A DNA stretch of 64,000 bases from Commensalibacter intestini A911 (lineage in GTDB: Bacteria > Pseudomonadota > Alphaproteobacteria > Acetobacterales > Acetobacteraceae), in the NCBI RefSeq assembly GCF_000231445.1, contig NZ_AGFR01000007.1, positions 372,001 through 436,000 of the forward strand, written 5' to 3'. The notes under the pieces were generated by a model that was given only the letters and a program-made list of their open reading frames with translations, made no database searches and was not told where the DNA came from. The position numbers were made by a program, and so were the translations under genes. Positions 20,299 to 28,800 of this stretch are shown here, piece after piece. How positions within the stretch are numbered: the stretch's first letter is position 1; the number at the start of each line of letters is the position of its first letter.

Positions 20299-21231
20299 TT
20301 ATTTATTCAAAGAATATTTGTTCCAGGCTTCGTGTAGAAATAACAAATTTGAAGCGGTCAAATTAAGCATATATTGTGCCATATATAATGGCTGCTCTGC
20401 TGCAACACTGCCCTCTCCGTGCCCACCGTGATCGTTTCTTAATGCTGGCACACCATTTTTAAGCATTACCACAAAACTATTAAAATTATTTGCCATTCCA
20501 TCTAAAAACAAATCATTTTTCCTAACTAACGTAATTAAATCGCTAGCTCTGGCACCTGATGCGTATTCCCACCGCTCTAAATCGCAAATTGTTTTTAACA
20601 TAGATTCAAAAGAACGATTACAAGCAACAATACAATCTTTAATATGCTTATTTCGATAATGCTCGTGTGCTAAACGATATTCTTCATCAACTTTCTTAAA
20701 TCGCTCATCACCGAGTAATTGTAAGACAGGTTTAATGACTTCTTTATGTATATGCTGGCTATCAATACGAATCATTTGGTTATTATTATATTCATACCCA
20801 AAACTAGATTCTTTGAAATATGTGTTTAGCTCCTCGATGGCTTGATTTATTTTCTTTTCATAAGAATAATATGATGTCAATATATCTTTAACTTTCTCAG
20901 TATATATAAAAAGCAAATCACAGAAATCTAATATTCCGTATAAATCCGCACTTTCTTCAATATAATTTTCTAAATTTTTACGAAACTTATAACTATTTAT
21001 CTCATGTTGTTGTAAAGATTTAATACCACCATCTCTAGCAACGTATTGTGATAAATTCTGCCACAACAATTGACTGTGCTGGTTGCCAAATGAACAATCT
21101 CCTAAAAGATCAATCACAATACCCACAATCTGCACTCTTATCTTATCTGGCACCTCATCATACTGATACACATCAACACCATCAGGCTGACTTGCACGTA
21201 AACGACGAGAGTAAGTATTGGCTAAACCCAT
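20299..21231 (-). CDS. STM4504/CBY_0614-type protein with C-terminal Abi_C-like domain
   Basis: A soluble 310-residue protein. The start (MGLANTYSRR followed by VYQYDEVPDKIRVQIV) matches what I recall of the STM4504/CBY_0614 family. The last 120 residues look like the abortive-infection C-terminal domain (Abi_C): a YRxAHEHYR helix, an ACNRSFESMLKTIC helix, then a conserved RNDHGGHGEG motif. Proteins with this domain are repeatedly found in phage-defence settings; the mechanism is unknown. Clear RBS AAGGA before the ATG. It is the gene closest to the attachment site, the usual position for prophage cargo, and may protect the lysogen against other phages (inference). Confidence 0.7.
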   Translation of the reverse strand: MGLANTYSRRLRASQPDGVDVYQYDEVPDKIRVQIVGIVIDLLGDCSFGNQHSQLLWQNLSQYVARDGGIKSLQQHEINSYKFRKNLENYIEESADLYGILDFCDLLFIYTEKVKDILTSYYSYEKKINQAIEELNTYFKESSFGYEYNNNQMIRIDSQHIHKEVIKPVLQLLGDERFKKVDEEYRLAHEHYRNKHIKDCIVACNRSFESMLKTICDLERWEYASGARASDLITLVRKNDLFLDGMANNFNSFVVMLKNGVPALRNDHGGHGEGSVAAEQPLYMAQYMLNLTASNLLFLHEAWNKYSLNK

Positions 21232-21281
21232 TGAAGTGATCCTTAGATAATTATCTTTCAGAACATTCTAGCAATAAAAAC

Positions 21282-21312
21282 AAAAAAAAAGCCACCCCAA
21301 ACGGAGTGGCTT
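21282..21312 (-). terminator. rho-independent terminator after the lysozyme-like gene
   Basis: Minus strand: GCCAC/GTGGC stem (21291-21310) followed by nine T residues, between the lysozyme-like gene and the Abi_C gene. Confidence 0.8.
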
Positions 21313-21343
21313 TATAAAATAATTTTCAACAAATTATATATAC

Positions 21344-21862
21344 TTAAGCGTCGATAGCTTGTTGAAAACGATCAACATTATCCTGCCAAACAGCTTTGCC
21401 TAATGATGTATTATAATATTTTTTATGATATTGAGCCATTCCACTTGCATCAGTTGCAAGAGGGAGTGCTGCTGGAACTCTTAAATAAAAAATACGACAC
21501 ATTGCAGCTGCAAAGAAAATATCTCCTGTTAACGTATTGGGTTTAGGTATCCCATTACTATCAGTGTTAAAAGTCCCTGCAATATTTTTTAGCAAAGCTG
21601 CAATATGACTACGTTTGGAGCCAGTAAGAAAATTTTTCCAAATATCATTATAAGTTACAGGCTCCATTTGCATCGCACCCACTGCAGGACCTTTTCCAAG
21701 TTGTTTTAAATAAGTAAACCCACCAGCATAACCTTCTGCTAAAAAGGTTCCTGTCACTTGGTTCACTGCACGTGCGCCACCCAATCCTAAATAATCCAAA
21801 GCTGGGGTAACAATTTCATTTTTTAAATGAGGAATATAAATTCCTCCTGTAACTTTAGCCAT
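21344..21862 (-). CDS. putative phage lysozyme-like/peptidoglycan hydrolase
   Basis: A 172-residue protein with no signal peptide or membrane segment. The segment GFTYLKQLGKGPAVGAMQME followed by VTYNDIW, and later AAAMCRIFYLRVP with DASGMAQYHKKYYNT, recall small phage proteins annotated as lysozyme- or transglycosylase-like, which carry an invariant Glu near QMEP. I am not certain of the fold. The frame opens at 21898, but AAGGA lies before the ATG at 21862 and a terminator hairpin covers 21886-21915, so the shorter start is right. Its place among small membrane proteins at the lysis end of the prophage fits an endolysin role. Confidence 0.5.
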   Translation of the reverse strand: MAKVTGGIYIPHLKNEIVTPALDYLGLGGARAVNQVTGTFLAEGYAGGFTYLKQLGKGPAVGAMQMEPVTYNDIWKNFLTGSKRSHIAALLKNIAGTFNTDSNGIPKPNTLTGDIFFAAAMCRIFYLRVPAALPLATDASGMAQYHKKYYNTSLGKAVWQDNVDRFQQAIDA

Positions 21863-21885
21863 ATTCTTTTCCTTGTGATTTGAAA

Positions 21886-21915
21886 TAAAAAAAGCCACTC
21901 TTAATGAGTGGCTTT
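21886..21915 (-). terminator. rho-independent terminator after the neck-terminator-like gene
   Basis: Minus strand: AGCCACTC/GAGTGGCT stem (21893-21913) followed by a run of T residues. Confidence 0.8.
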
Positions 21916-22020
21916 TAAAAAATGATAAGATTAAAATGTAGAAATATATTAGTTAACAATAACCCAATTTATATCTTGTATAATATTTATAAATTCCTAA
22001 TCTTTTAATAAACTTTACTT

Positions 22021-22611
22021 TTATAATAATTCTGCAGCATCCATATCCATTACAATTTCTTTGGCGCTATTCGCACAGACACCAAGTTCTGGATGATATT
22101 CAAAATAGGCATTAATGGAGCATGCATCATCATATTGATCTTCTGAATTAATAATCTGCCCTTCGGAGTTTATATCATCACTATAAAGAGGAAAAAGAAT
22201 GTCGCTATATTGTTCGAACTGCTCACTTGCCCACGCATCATTAAACCGAACATCAAAAGCATATGCCATTTGTAACGCTGGAATAGTTTGACTGCCTACA
22301 AATGAAATATGCACGGATACTTGAGATCTGCACCACATAATTTTATACTGATCTGTATACCGAGTTTCACTGGATGATAACCGTTTTTGATCAGTAATTT
22401 GCAAAACAATATAAGGAGATTTTGGGGATGAAGCACGATTTTGAGAATCATGAATAATCGATAATTTAACCCCTTTCACAGGAATAGCTTTGCGTATAAA
22501 TTTAGCGATTAAATTATATATTTCTTTATGACTTAATGTCTTTAACTCAGGAAAATCCTTATCTTTGGGTGCTTTTGCAATCACTTGAGCAGACTTACTC
22601 TTTTTAATCAT
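22021..22611 (-). CDS. LIC12616-type phage neck terminator / tail-completion protein (displaced)
   Basis: A 196-residue protein. A basic N-terminus precedes a domain with SPYIVLQITDQKRL, a strand QVSVHISFVGS, then ALQMAYAFDVRFNDAW and a final strand ACSINAYFEYHPELG. This pattern (short alpha/beta domain beginning PYIVLQI) is that of phage neck terminator proteins that join tail and neck. Such genes normally sit just before the sheath gene; here it lies about 22 kb away, next to the lysis genes. Either the gene has moved or this is a relative with another role. Paired terminators isolate it from its neighbours. Confidence 0.55.
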   Translation of the reverse strand: MIKKSKSAQVIAKAPKDKDFPELKTLSHKEIYNLIAKFIRKAIPVKGVKLSIIHDSQNRASSPKSPYIVLQITDQKRLSSSETRYTDQYKIMWCRSQVSVHISFVGSQTIPALQMAYAFDVRFNDAWASEQFEQYSDILFPLYSDDINSEGQIINSEDQYDDACSINAYFEYHPELGVCANSAKEIVMDMDAAELL

Positions 22612-22828
22612 TTTTATAGCTTCTCTTTTAATAATACTGGAAATTTAAAACGCAATAATGGCGTTTAATTAATAAAATATTTTTATGTTGTAATTTGATC
22701 GTTATATAAATTATTGAGTTTTATAGGACTCAATGCATTGAGAATAGAAAAATTATCATCAACACTATTCAAATTGCTATATATCTTGTTGATATATAAA
22801 ATATCAAACGACACTGAGGTCTATTTCT

Positions 22829-23494
22829 TTACCTTAGATGCGGCGCTTGCTTACGCACATATTGAATCCATTCCTTTTTTTCCTGTTTATCAGAAAAAGA
22901 TAAAATACCAACCCCTGCAGCACAATTTGGTGAATCCATAGTTGATCCCATTGCAAATTTTCCCCATTCATCTGGGGTATTAAAAGCTATTGGTGCATTT
23001 GGCTCTGGATGACTAAATAACAATTGTGGAATTAAAAAACCGAACTCTTTTTTTAATAACTTGGTACTTACATATTGTTTCGGATCTAAATCTATACCAA
23101 CACCCTCAATTTGTTTTGACGCTTTTAAATGCGTACTAATCTCAATTTTCTGAATAACAACACCATCTAATGTCTTAAATGGACCAACAGAATACGTAAT
23201 AAAAGTATCGTCTTTCTCAATAGTAAGAAATTGATTATTAAATATTTTCTGAAACTTTTTTAATGATGCAGGTAAAGGTTTAGGAATAGCTTTAATTAAA
23301 TCTATAAATTTATATGACAGAACAGGATATTGCTTTGATATTGCCTCAGGGACAGCATCTTTATATAAAGGTATCGATTGCGTTAATGTCTGTGCATAAG
23401 AAGAAGATACAAAACTACATCCTAATAACAATATAAAACTAATAAACTTCGCCCTTACACTCATCACCGCAATCTTTAATTTCTTTTGAGTCAC
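22829..23494 (-). CDS. exported protein, tandem paralogue 2 downstream of the metallopeptidase
   Basis: Unknown family, 221 residues from a GTG that overlaps the stop of the previous gene (GTGA). An inner ATG at 23464 would start directly at the signal peptide, which runs to a likely cleavage after SSYA-Q. After that it is about 55-60% like its upstream neighbour: shared TLTQSxPLYKxAVPEAI, KPLPxSLxxFKKxFNNxL, GPFxTLDGVxIQK, VSTKLLKKEF, FAMGxTMD and VRKQAPxLR. Two adjacent exported paralogues after a metallopeptidase gene look like immunity or inhibitor proteins for the enzyme (inference). Confidence 0.75.
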   Translation of the reverse strand: MTQKKLKIAVMSVRAKFISFILLLGCSFVSSSYAQTLTQSIPLYKDAVPEAISKQYPVLSYKFIDLIKAIPKPLPASLKKFQKIFNNQFLTIEKDDTFITYSVGPFKTLDGVVIQKIEISTHLKASKQIEGVGIDLDPKQYVSTKLLKKEFGFLIPQLLFSHPEPNAPIAFNTPDEWGKFAMGSTMDSPNCAAGVGILSFSDKQEKKEWIQYVRKQAPHLR

Positions 23495-24246
23495 CTTTTG
23501 TCTCGCAAGTATGGCGCTTGTTTACGAACATACTTAACCCATTCTTTTTGCGCTTCTTTATCTGAAAATGCTTCTAAACCTACACTCGTAGCACAATCAG
23601 AATAATCCATTGTTGTACCCATCGCAAATCTTCCACGTTCGCCAGTAGTATAGTAAAGAATTGGTGCATTAGGAACAGGATGAATGGATAATAACCGAGG
23701 AATTAAAAAATCAAATTCTTTTTTTAGCAACTTAGTACTTACACATTGTTTCTGATCTAAATACATTCCAAAGCCTTTTACTTTTTCCTTTGTCTTTATA
23801 CCAGTACTAATACCAACCTTCTGAATAATAACGCCATCTAATGTCCTAAATGGACCGATAACATATCGAATATAACCATCATGCGTTTCCTTTATATGCA
23901 ATGGATTATTAAATAGTTTTTTAAATCTTTCTAATGATGTTGGTAATGGTTGAGGAAGCGCCTTAATTAAATCTATAAAATTATATGGCAGAACAGGGTA
24001 TTGCTTTAATATTGCCTCAGGCACAGCCTCTTTATATAGAGGCATCGATTGCGTTAACGTCTGTGCATAAGAAGGAGATATAAAAACTCCTCCTAATAAA
24101 AACAACAAACTAAGGAATATCTTTTTTTGAAACGTCTTTTTTGGAGGTATCTTGCTTACAAATATTTCTCTTACAATAATCACAATAATAATCCTCATAT
24201 GTTTGTTTTGTATTACTAGTATATTGTTTAGAATATCGTTTTGCAA
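23491..24246 (-). CDS. exported protein, tandem paralogue 1 downstream of the metallopeptidase
   Basis: Paralogue of the next gene. The mature part begins after a hydrophobic segment IFLSLLFLLGGVFISPSYAQ with cleavage expected before Q. The open frame starts at 24246, overlapping the metallopeptidase gene by 137 bases; no clear ribosome binding site is seen at the ATGs (24246, 24198), so the true start is unresolved and may be a non-ATG codon nearer the signal peptide. Translation by coupling to the metallopeptidase gene is plausible. Two cysteines are present in the mature part. Function unknown. Confidence 0.7.
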   Translation of the reverse strand: MQNDILNNILVIQNKHMRIIIVIIVREIFVSKIPPKKTFQKKIFLSLLFLLGGVFISPSYAQTLTQSMPLYKEAVPEAILKQYPVLPYNFIDLIKALPQPLPTSLERFKKLFNNPLHIKETHDGYIRYVIGPFRTLDGVIIQKVGISTGIKTKEKVKGFGMYLDQKQCVSTKLLKKEFDFLIPRLLSIHPVPNAPILYYTTGERGRFAMGTTMDYSDCATSVGLEAFSDKEAQKEWVKYVRKQAPYLRDKR

Positions 24247-24856
24247 TTGTATCTTTAGCCGTTTTCATATCCTTCATATTGACGCCCAGATTATAAATAT
24301 CAACAAAATCTTTTTTCATCCAAGCATATTCATTATACTCTTCAAAAATATCAATACATACTGCATTTAAAATCTCTTTTCTGACAGTAAGTTGATTTAT
24401 AATGGCATCAGCTTCACTTCCACCACCAAACATTAAACTTTTTATACAAGCATCAATAGAGGACAGATCTGGGACTTTATGAAAAAAAGCATGCCCTACC
24501 TCATGTGCCAACGATGAGGTTACATAAGCAATATCTTGTGACTGATTTGTTTTAAAATGTGAGTCGATTATAATGCGATTATCTTGCACATCATAATATT
24601 CAAATTGTGTTGTAGTCCCCCCTCCATCAGCCCCCCATACAATTTTCCAGTCTTTTCTTTTTAACTTCGAAATTTGCTTGACCAATGTTGGAGATTGCGA
24701 CGCATAACGATCAATATCAGTTCCTAATCCTGTTATCACCCGAATAGAAAACTCTTTTCTGCGACGCTCCATCTCTGCTGCATTCGGCCTATCTTTAGCC
24801 TCAAACGCCGATAATGGTGGAGGAGAACAACTTGGCTTTTCTATTAATACTCCCAT
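24110..24856 (-). CDS. HExxH zinc metallopeptidase, putative effector/toxin
   Basis: A 248-residue protein whose centre carries LAHEVGHAFFHK, a gluzincin/zincin zinc site (HExxH), with a candidate third ligand in the downstream acidic segment GGGSEADAI. The preceding part has WGADGGGTTTQFEYYD and IIIDSH, which look like the strand above the active site. No signal peptide. The C-terminal 40 residues are Lys/Asp/Cys rich (CDYCKRNIC). I recall polymorphic-toxin metallopeptidases of comparable layout, but cannot name the family. Two exported paralogues follow it directly, the layout of an effector with immunity genes. Cargo of the prophage. Confidence 0.7.
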   Translation of the reverse strand: MGVLIEKPSCSPPPLSAFEAKDRPNAAEMERRRKEFSIRVITGLGTDIDRYASQSPTLVKQISKLKRKDWKIVWGADGGGTTTQFEYYDVQDNRIIIDSHFKTNQSQDIAYVTSSLAHEVGHAFFHKVPDLSSIDACIKSLMFGGGSEADAIINQLTVRKEILNAVCIDIFEEYNEYAWMKKDFVDIYNLGVNMKDMKTAKDTIAKRYSKQYTSNTKQTYEDYYCDYCKRNICKQDTSKKDVSKKDIP

Positions 24857-24910
24857 CCATATAACCCTAAAATAATTATCTATTTATAAAATGCAATCAC
24901 TTAAATATCT

Positions 24911-25072
24911 TTAGTCTTTTCCTCGCCATAATTTAATCACCGCACATATTGCACGAATAACAAACGACAACGGAATACTTACTGCCATAATAGGAATAAC
25001 CCATGGATCATGAACTTTAATCCATTCCACATTATTTTCCCACCACCACTGTAAGATCTCAAAAAGGCTCAT
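24911..25072 (-). CDS. small membrane protein (53 residues), lysis region
   Basis: The peptide starts MSLFEILQWWWENN, has a hydrophobic stretch WVIPIMAVSIPLSFVIRAI and ends in a basic tail. Its start overlaps the stop of the four-helix membrane protein gene upstream by 14 bases, and GAGAGAG precedes the ATG, so it is very probably translated by coupling. It belongs to the cluster of three small membrane proteins and could be a holin or antiholin component. Confidence 0.7.
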   Translation of the reverse strand: MSLFEILQWWWENNVEWIKVHDPWVIPIMAVSIPLSFVIRAICAVIKLWRGKD

Positions 25073-25472
25073 AATCTCTCTCTATCCCCCTAAGAATTCT
25101 GGAAAGGGCGTAGAGATTAATTGCAGAAAACACTCCCCATGCAATTAGGCTAAAATGCCATTCACCATAAACTAAAATATTTAAAAATCCCCAAATCAAT
25201 AAAGATGACGCTAAAAAAGCTGCTACCCCTCTACCAATAAAGCTTTCACTACTCAGCACCAAAAACTGAAAAAAACCGATACTGACAAATAAACACTCCC
25301 ATAAATGCACAGGGATTATTTTTAAAAAACCATCAATAAATGATTGTTGAATAATAAAACTATCAGGTGCACAAAAACCGTATATTCCTACAGAAATTAA
25401 TAAAATAGAGCTCCACCATTCTGCAAACCAATGATCACGCTTACGTAATACCTTAGCCAACTTTATCGACAT
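25059..25472 (-). CDS. phage membrane protein with about four transmembrane segments
   Basis: A 137-residue protein with predicted helices around residues 17-35, 50-72, 80-98 and 103-125 and a short acidic C-terminus. It lies between two other small membrane proteins and overlaps both (20 bases upstream, 14 downstream), so the trio forms one translational unit. Placement after the fibre genes suggests a lysis or superinfection role; no family recognised. Confidence 0.7.
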   Translation of the reverse strand: MSIKLAKVLRKRDHWFAEWWSSILLISVGIYGFCAPDSFIIQQSFIDGFLKIIPVHLWECLFVSIGFFQFLVLSSESFIGRGVAAFLASSLLIWGFLNILVYGEWHFSLIAWGVFSAINLYALSRILRGIERDYEPF

Positions 25473-25704
25473 TATCTTTTTCCCTCACCACTTTATCTGA
25501 CTTTTTAAAAGACGCTAATAAATGAAAAATCTGCCATAATTTATGCAATTTATTCTCTTTTTGCGGCTCTTTCCAAAATCGTATAATTAATGTGCAAATT
25601 GTTACTATAACCGTTGCAATAGAAATAATATTACCAGCGACATCTCCTGGCACCACTCCTAAAACATACTGAAAAATTTGCATTAATAAATCTGTACTAT
25701 CCAT
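25453..25704 (-). CDS. putative holin-like membrane protein
   Basis: The protein is 83 residues: a short N-terminus, one hydrophobic region IISIATVIVTICTLIIRFW with a weaker amphipathic helix before it (LLMQIFQYVLGVV), and a strongly basic tail, a composition typical of small holins. A longer frame begins at 25752, but GGAGGAG lies before the ATG at 25704 and a hairpin occupies the upstream part, which fixes the start. First gene of the membrane-protein trio. Confidence 0.6.
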   Translation of the reverse strand: MDSTDLLMQIFQYVLGVVPGDVAGNIISIATVIVTICTLIIRFWKEPQKENKLHKLWQIFHLLASFKKSDKVVREKDNVDKVG

Positions 25705-25723
25705 GTTACTCCTCCATAAAAAA

Positions 25724-25765
25724 AGGCATAAAAAAAGACGCTTTTGCGCCATAATTTATGCCTAA
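25724..25765 (-). terminator. terminator after the long tail fibre gene
   Basis: Nested inverted repeat (AGGCATAAA/TTTATGCCT around GCGCAAAAGCG) with a T-run on the minus strand, between the fibre stop codon and the holin-like gene. Confidence 0.65.
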
Positions 25766-25808
25766 TACTATTCATAATTTTGATATAAAAATTTCACAAT
25801 CTAAATAA

Positions 25809-28800
25809 CTAACTTACAAAAAACGTAAAACTAGCTGGAGATAATTGAATTCGCTGATCCCAACTTGTAGAATCAAATAACTGCTTAGGATACCAAGCAA
25901 CCTTAAATTGTATTTTATCTCCTTTAACAACACTCATTGATAAGCTACCATTTAAATATAAAGATGGCCTATAACGTGTTTGGCCATTAGATACAAACTG
26001 ATAAGGTGTTAAACAATGCTTCACAACATTAGATGGAATACCCTTTGCCCCTTGCTTATCAGCACAAATCCATAGCTCATCATTTAATTGAAAAATGGTG
26101 CCATCAATACCTGTACCAGCATTACTATTAAAATTAAAATTATAATTAAGTGTTAATACTCCTGTTTTTGGTACTGTCCATGTCAAAGTAGCATCATCCC
26201 AATATTGTAACCCTACTCCTGCTGATGTTTTTGGATCAATAGCCCCTTTACTTACACTGTTCCATGCAGGATCACTCAAAGAATTACTTCTTCCTAATAA
26301 AATAAAGTTTCCACCTAAATATGTATAAGTCTGATCTGTACTTAATACAGTATCTTTAGAATTACCATTTTCTGCAATACTATAAACATTCCATACTTTA
26401 CTTAAACTATCATACTGTTTTAATACACCGTTATCTAAACCAAAAGTATTATGCTCAATATACGTATCATTTGTATATGATGAAATATCTCCGATACATA
26501 ATGGGCCTGTTGTCTTAATCCCACCATCAAAATAATAGTTATTTAAATTAACAAACTTATTTTTATTATAAATCTGATGAACATTATAATTCGGAAACAA
26601 CCCATCACTAACGGTATCTTCATATTTTGTATTCGCAATTATATCTAAAGCTTTAGCTTGCTCTACTTCATCTGTAATTTTATTAGCTATTTCTGTTTCT
26701 ATTGCTTTACGTTCCTCAGCCGATCTAGACTTTTCAAAATACTTATAAGTAACACCACTATTGTGTGTACTATCACCGTAATTCGTTCCCCACATATTCG
26801 GAAAAGTCATCTCAGTATTCCAGCTATCAATAAATTGTAGAGAATTTACCTCGACCCTCGTACACGTAATATTTGCGGCCTTTTTCTTTTCTATAACCAA
26901 ATTATTCCATATTTGATTGTTAGCATCATAAACTGCTGGCTGATTATCACTATTTAATGCAATACTACCATCTTGTATGATCTGTAATTTATTTAAACTC
27001 GTTTGTTTACCAATGTTTAATGCACCAGTTGTAACAAGCGTTCCATCAAAATAAAAATTATTAACATTCACGGCTTTCGTTACATGAGGATTATAGATTT
27101 GCATTACACTATAATCTGGAAATAATCCTTGACTTGTATGTAAAGCTTTCGCCTTATCCTTTGCATTAATCCTAGCTTGCTCTTTTGCTTTTACTTTCTC
27201 ATCATCTGTTAATTCAATATCAACATCTATCTCTGGATCTATAGTATCAGCTACATTTTGAACAACATCTGGATATTCATACTCTTCTAGCTCTGTATCC
27301 GTCCAAGTCCGTTCATAATATTTATATTGAACCCCGCCATTCATTTCTGCCGCAGTTTTATTATTGAGCATATTAGGAAAACGCATATATCCATTATAGC
27401 TATCAATAAAAGTTAACCAGTATGTGGCAATATCTTGTGCTTTTACATTATAAGACAATGTTCCTTGTACAAATAAATTCCTCCACTGATAGCCATCATA
27501 AATCTGGCTATATTGTGTTGTTGTATTATAACGATAAGCACCTTTCGTTAGCACCGTAGGAGGATAATCGAAATCAACATATTGATTCGAAATCACTACT
27601 GGAGTTAAAACATTTTTAACATTTTGTGCTTTAACAAGCTGATTATGTTTATTTAAATAAACATTGCCTTCAATAGCCATTGAAGCATCTTCTGGAAATT
27701 GGACAATAGCTCCATCTTTACCATCATTAGCCTTAGGAAGAGAGAAATTAAAAACCGTCGTATTATCGCCAACATCTTCAGTGCTAACACTAGCTGATGC
27801 ACCTGGATCAAGCATCGTCACTGAACCACCTTGAATAACAGGCGTCGTTCCAGATGAACCTATAGGAATAGAAAAATTAAAAACCGTCGTATTATCGCCA
27901 ATATCTTCAGTGCTAACACTAGCTGATGCACCTGGATCAAGCATCGTCACTGAACCACCTTGAATAACAGGCGTCGTTCCAGATGAACCAGCAGAACCTG
28001 GAGCACCCTCTGCTCCCTGCGGAATAAAGAATTTAAAGATCGTCGTATTCGTGTCCGCATCTTCCGTCGTGGTAACACTAACTAACGCATCTGAAGCAAC
28101 CATTTCCACTTCAGCTTCAACTTTAGGGGTAACCCCATTCTTACCTGGAGGCCCTGCAACACCAATGGTTGCTATTGGACCTTCCCAAATATGATCATCA
28201 GTTAAAATATAAGAACTTACATCATGATCATCATCGTTAATATGTAAATACATATCTCCTGGACGTGGTTTTCCTCTTTTATCATTTACACCGGTTAAAG
28301 CGTCAGGAACGATTGTTCCACTATACCAACGTGCACCACTGTCTCCTTTTTCTCCTTGTTGACCAGGGTTACCTTGTTCACCTTGAATATTACCAATATC
28401 TATCCAAATCCAAGCACCATTCTTACAAATAGTGCGCTTCATATTCCAATTTAGCGTATTAATCCAAATAACATTTTGATTTTGATCAGCACTGCCAATC
28501 TCTGGATCACCTTGACTGGTGATAATACTTGCACCATTTTTACCGTCTAAACCGTTAACACCTTTGATAGATCCACGAGATTCCCAATATGTTCCATTAA
28601 AATAAAACACACTAAACGTTGCTGTATTTAAATAAAAATCACCTGATTTATATGTATCACGAAAGACAGGATTATCCTCCCCTGAAGACCATAGAGAACC
28701 ACGCTCACCACGTTCACCTTGTAGGTTTGATATCTTTACCCATTGATTTCCATTATAACTAAGAAGGTCACTACTAGTCGTATTTAAATATAAATCATCG

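Noticed and set aside
22683-22823. Minus-strand frame of about 46 codons (FDILYINKIYSNLN, then ALSPIKLNNLYND) after the second exported paralogue
   Set aside because: Coding-like composition, but it follows a TAG, has only a GTG without ribosome binding site, and no partner sequence; perhaps a gene remnant.
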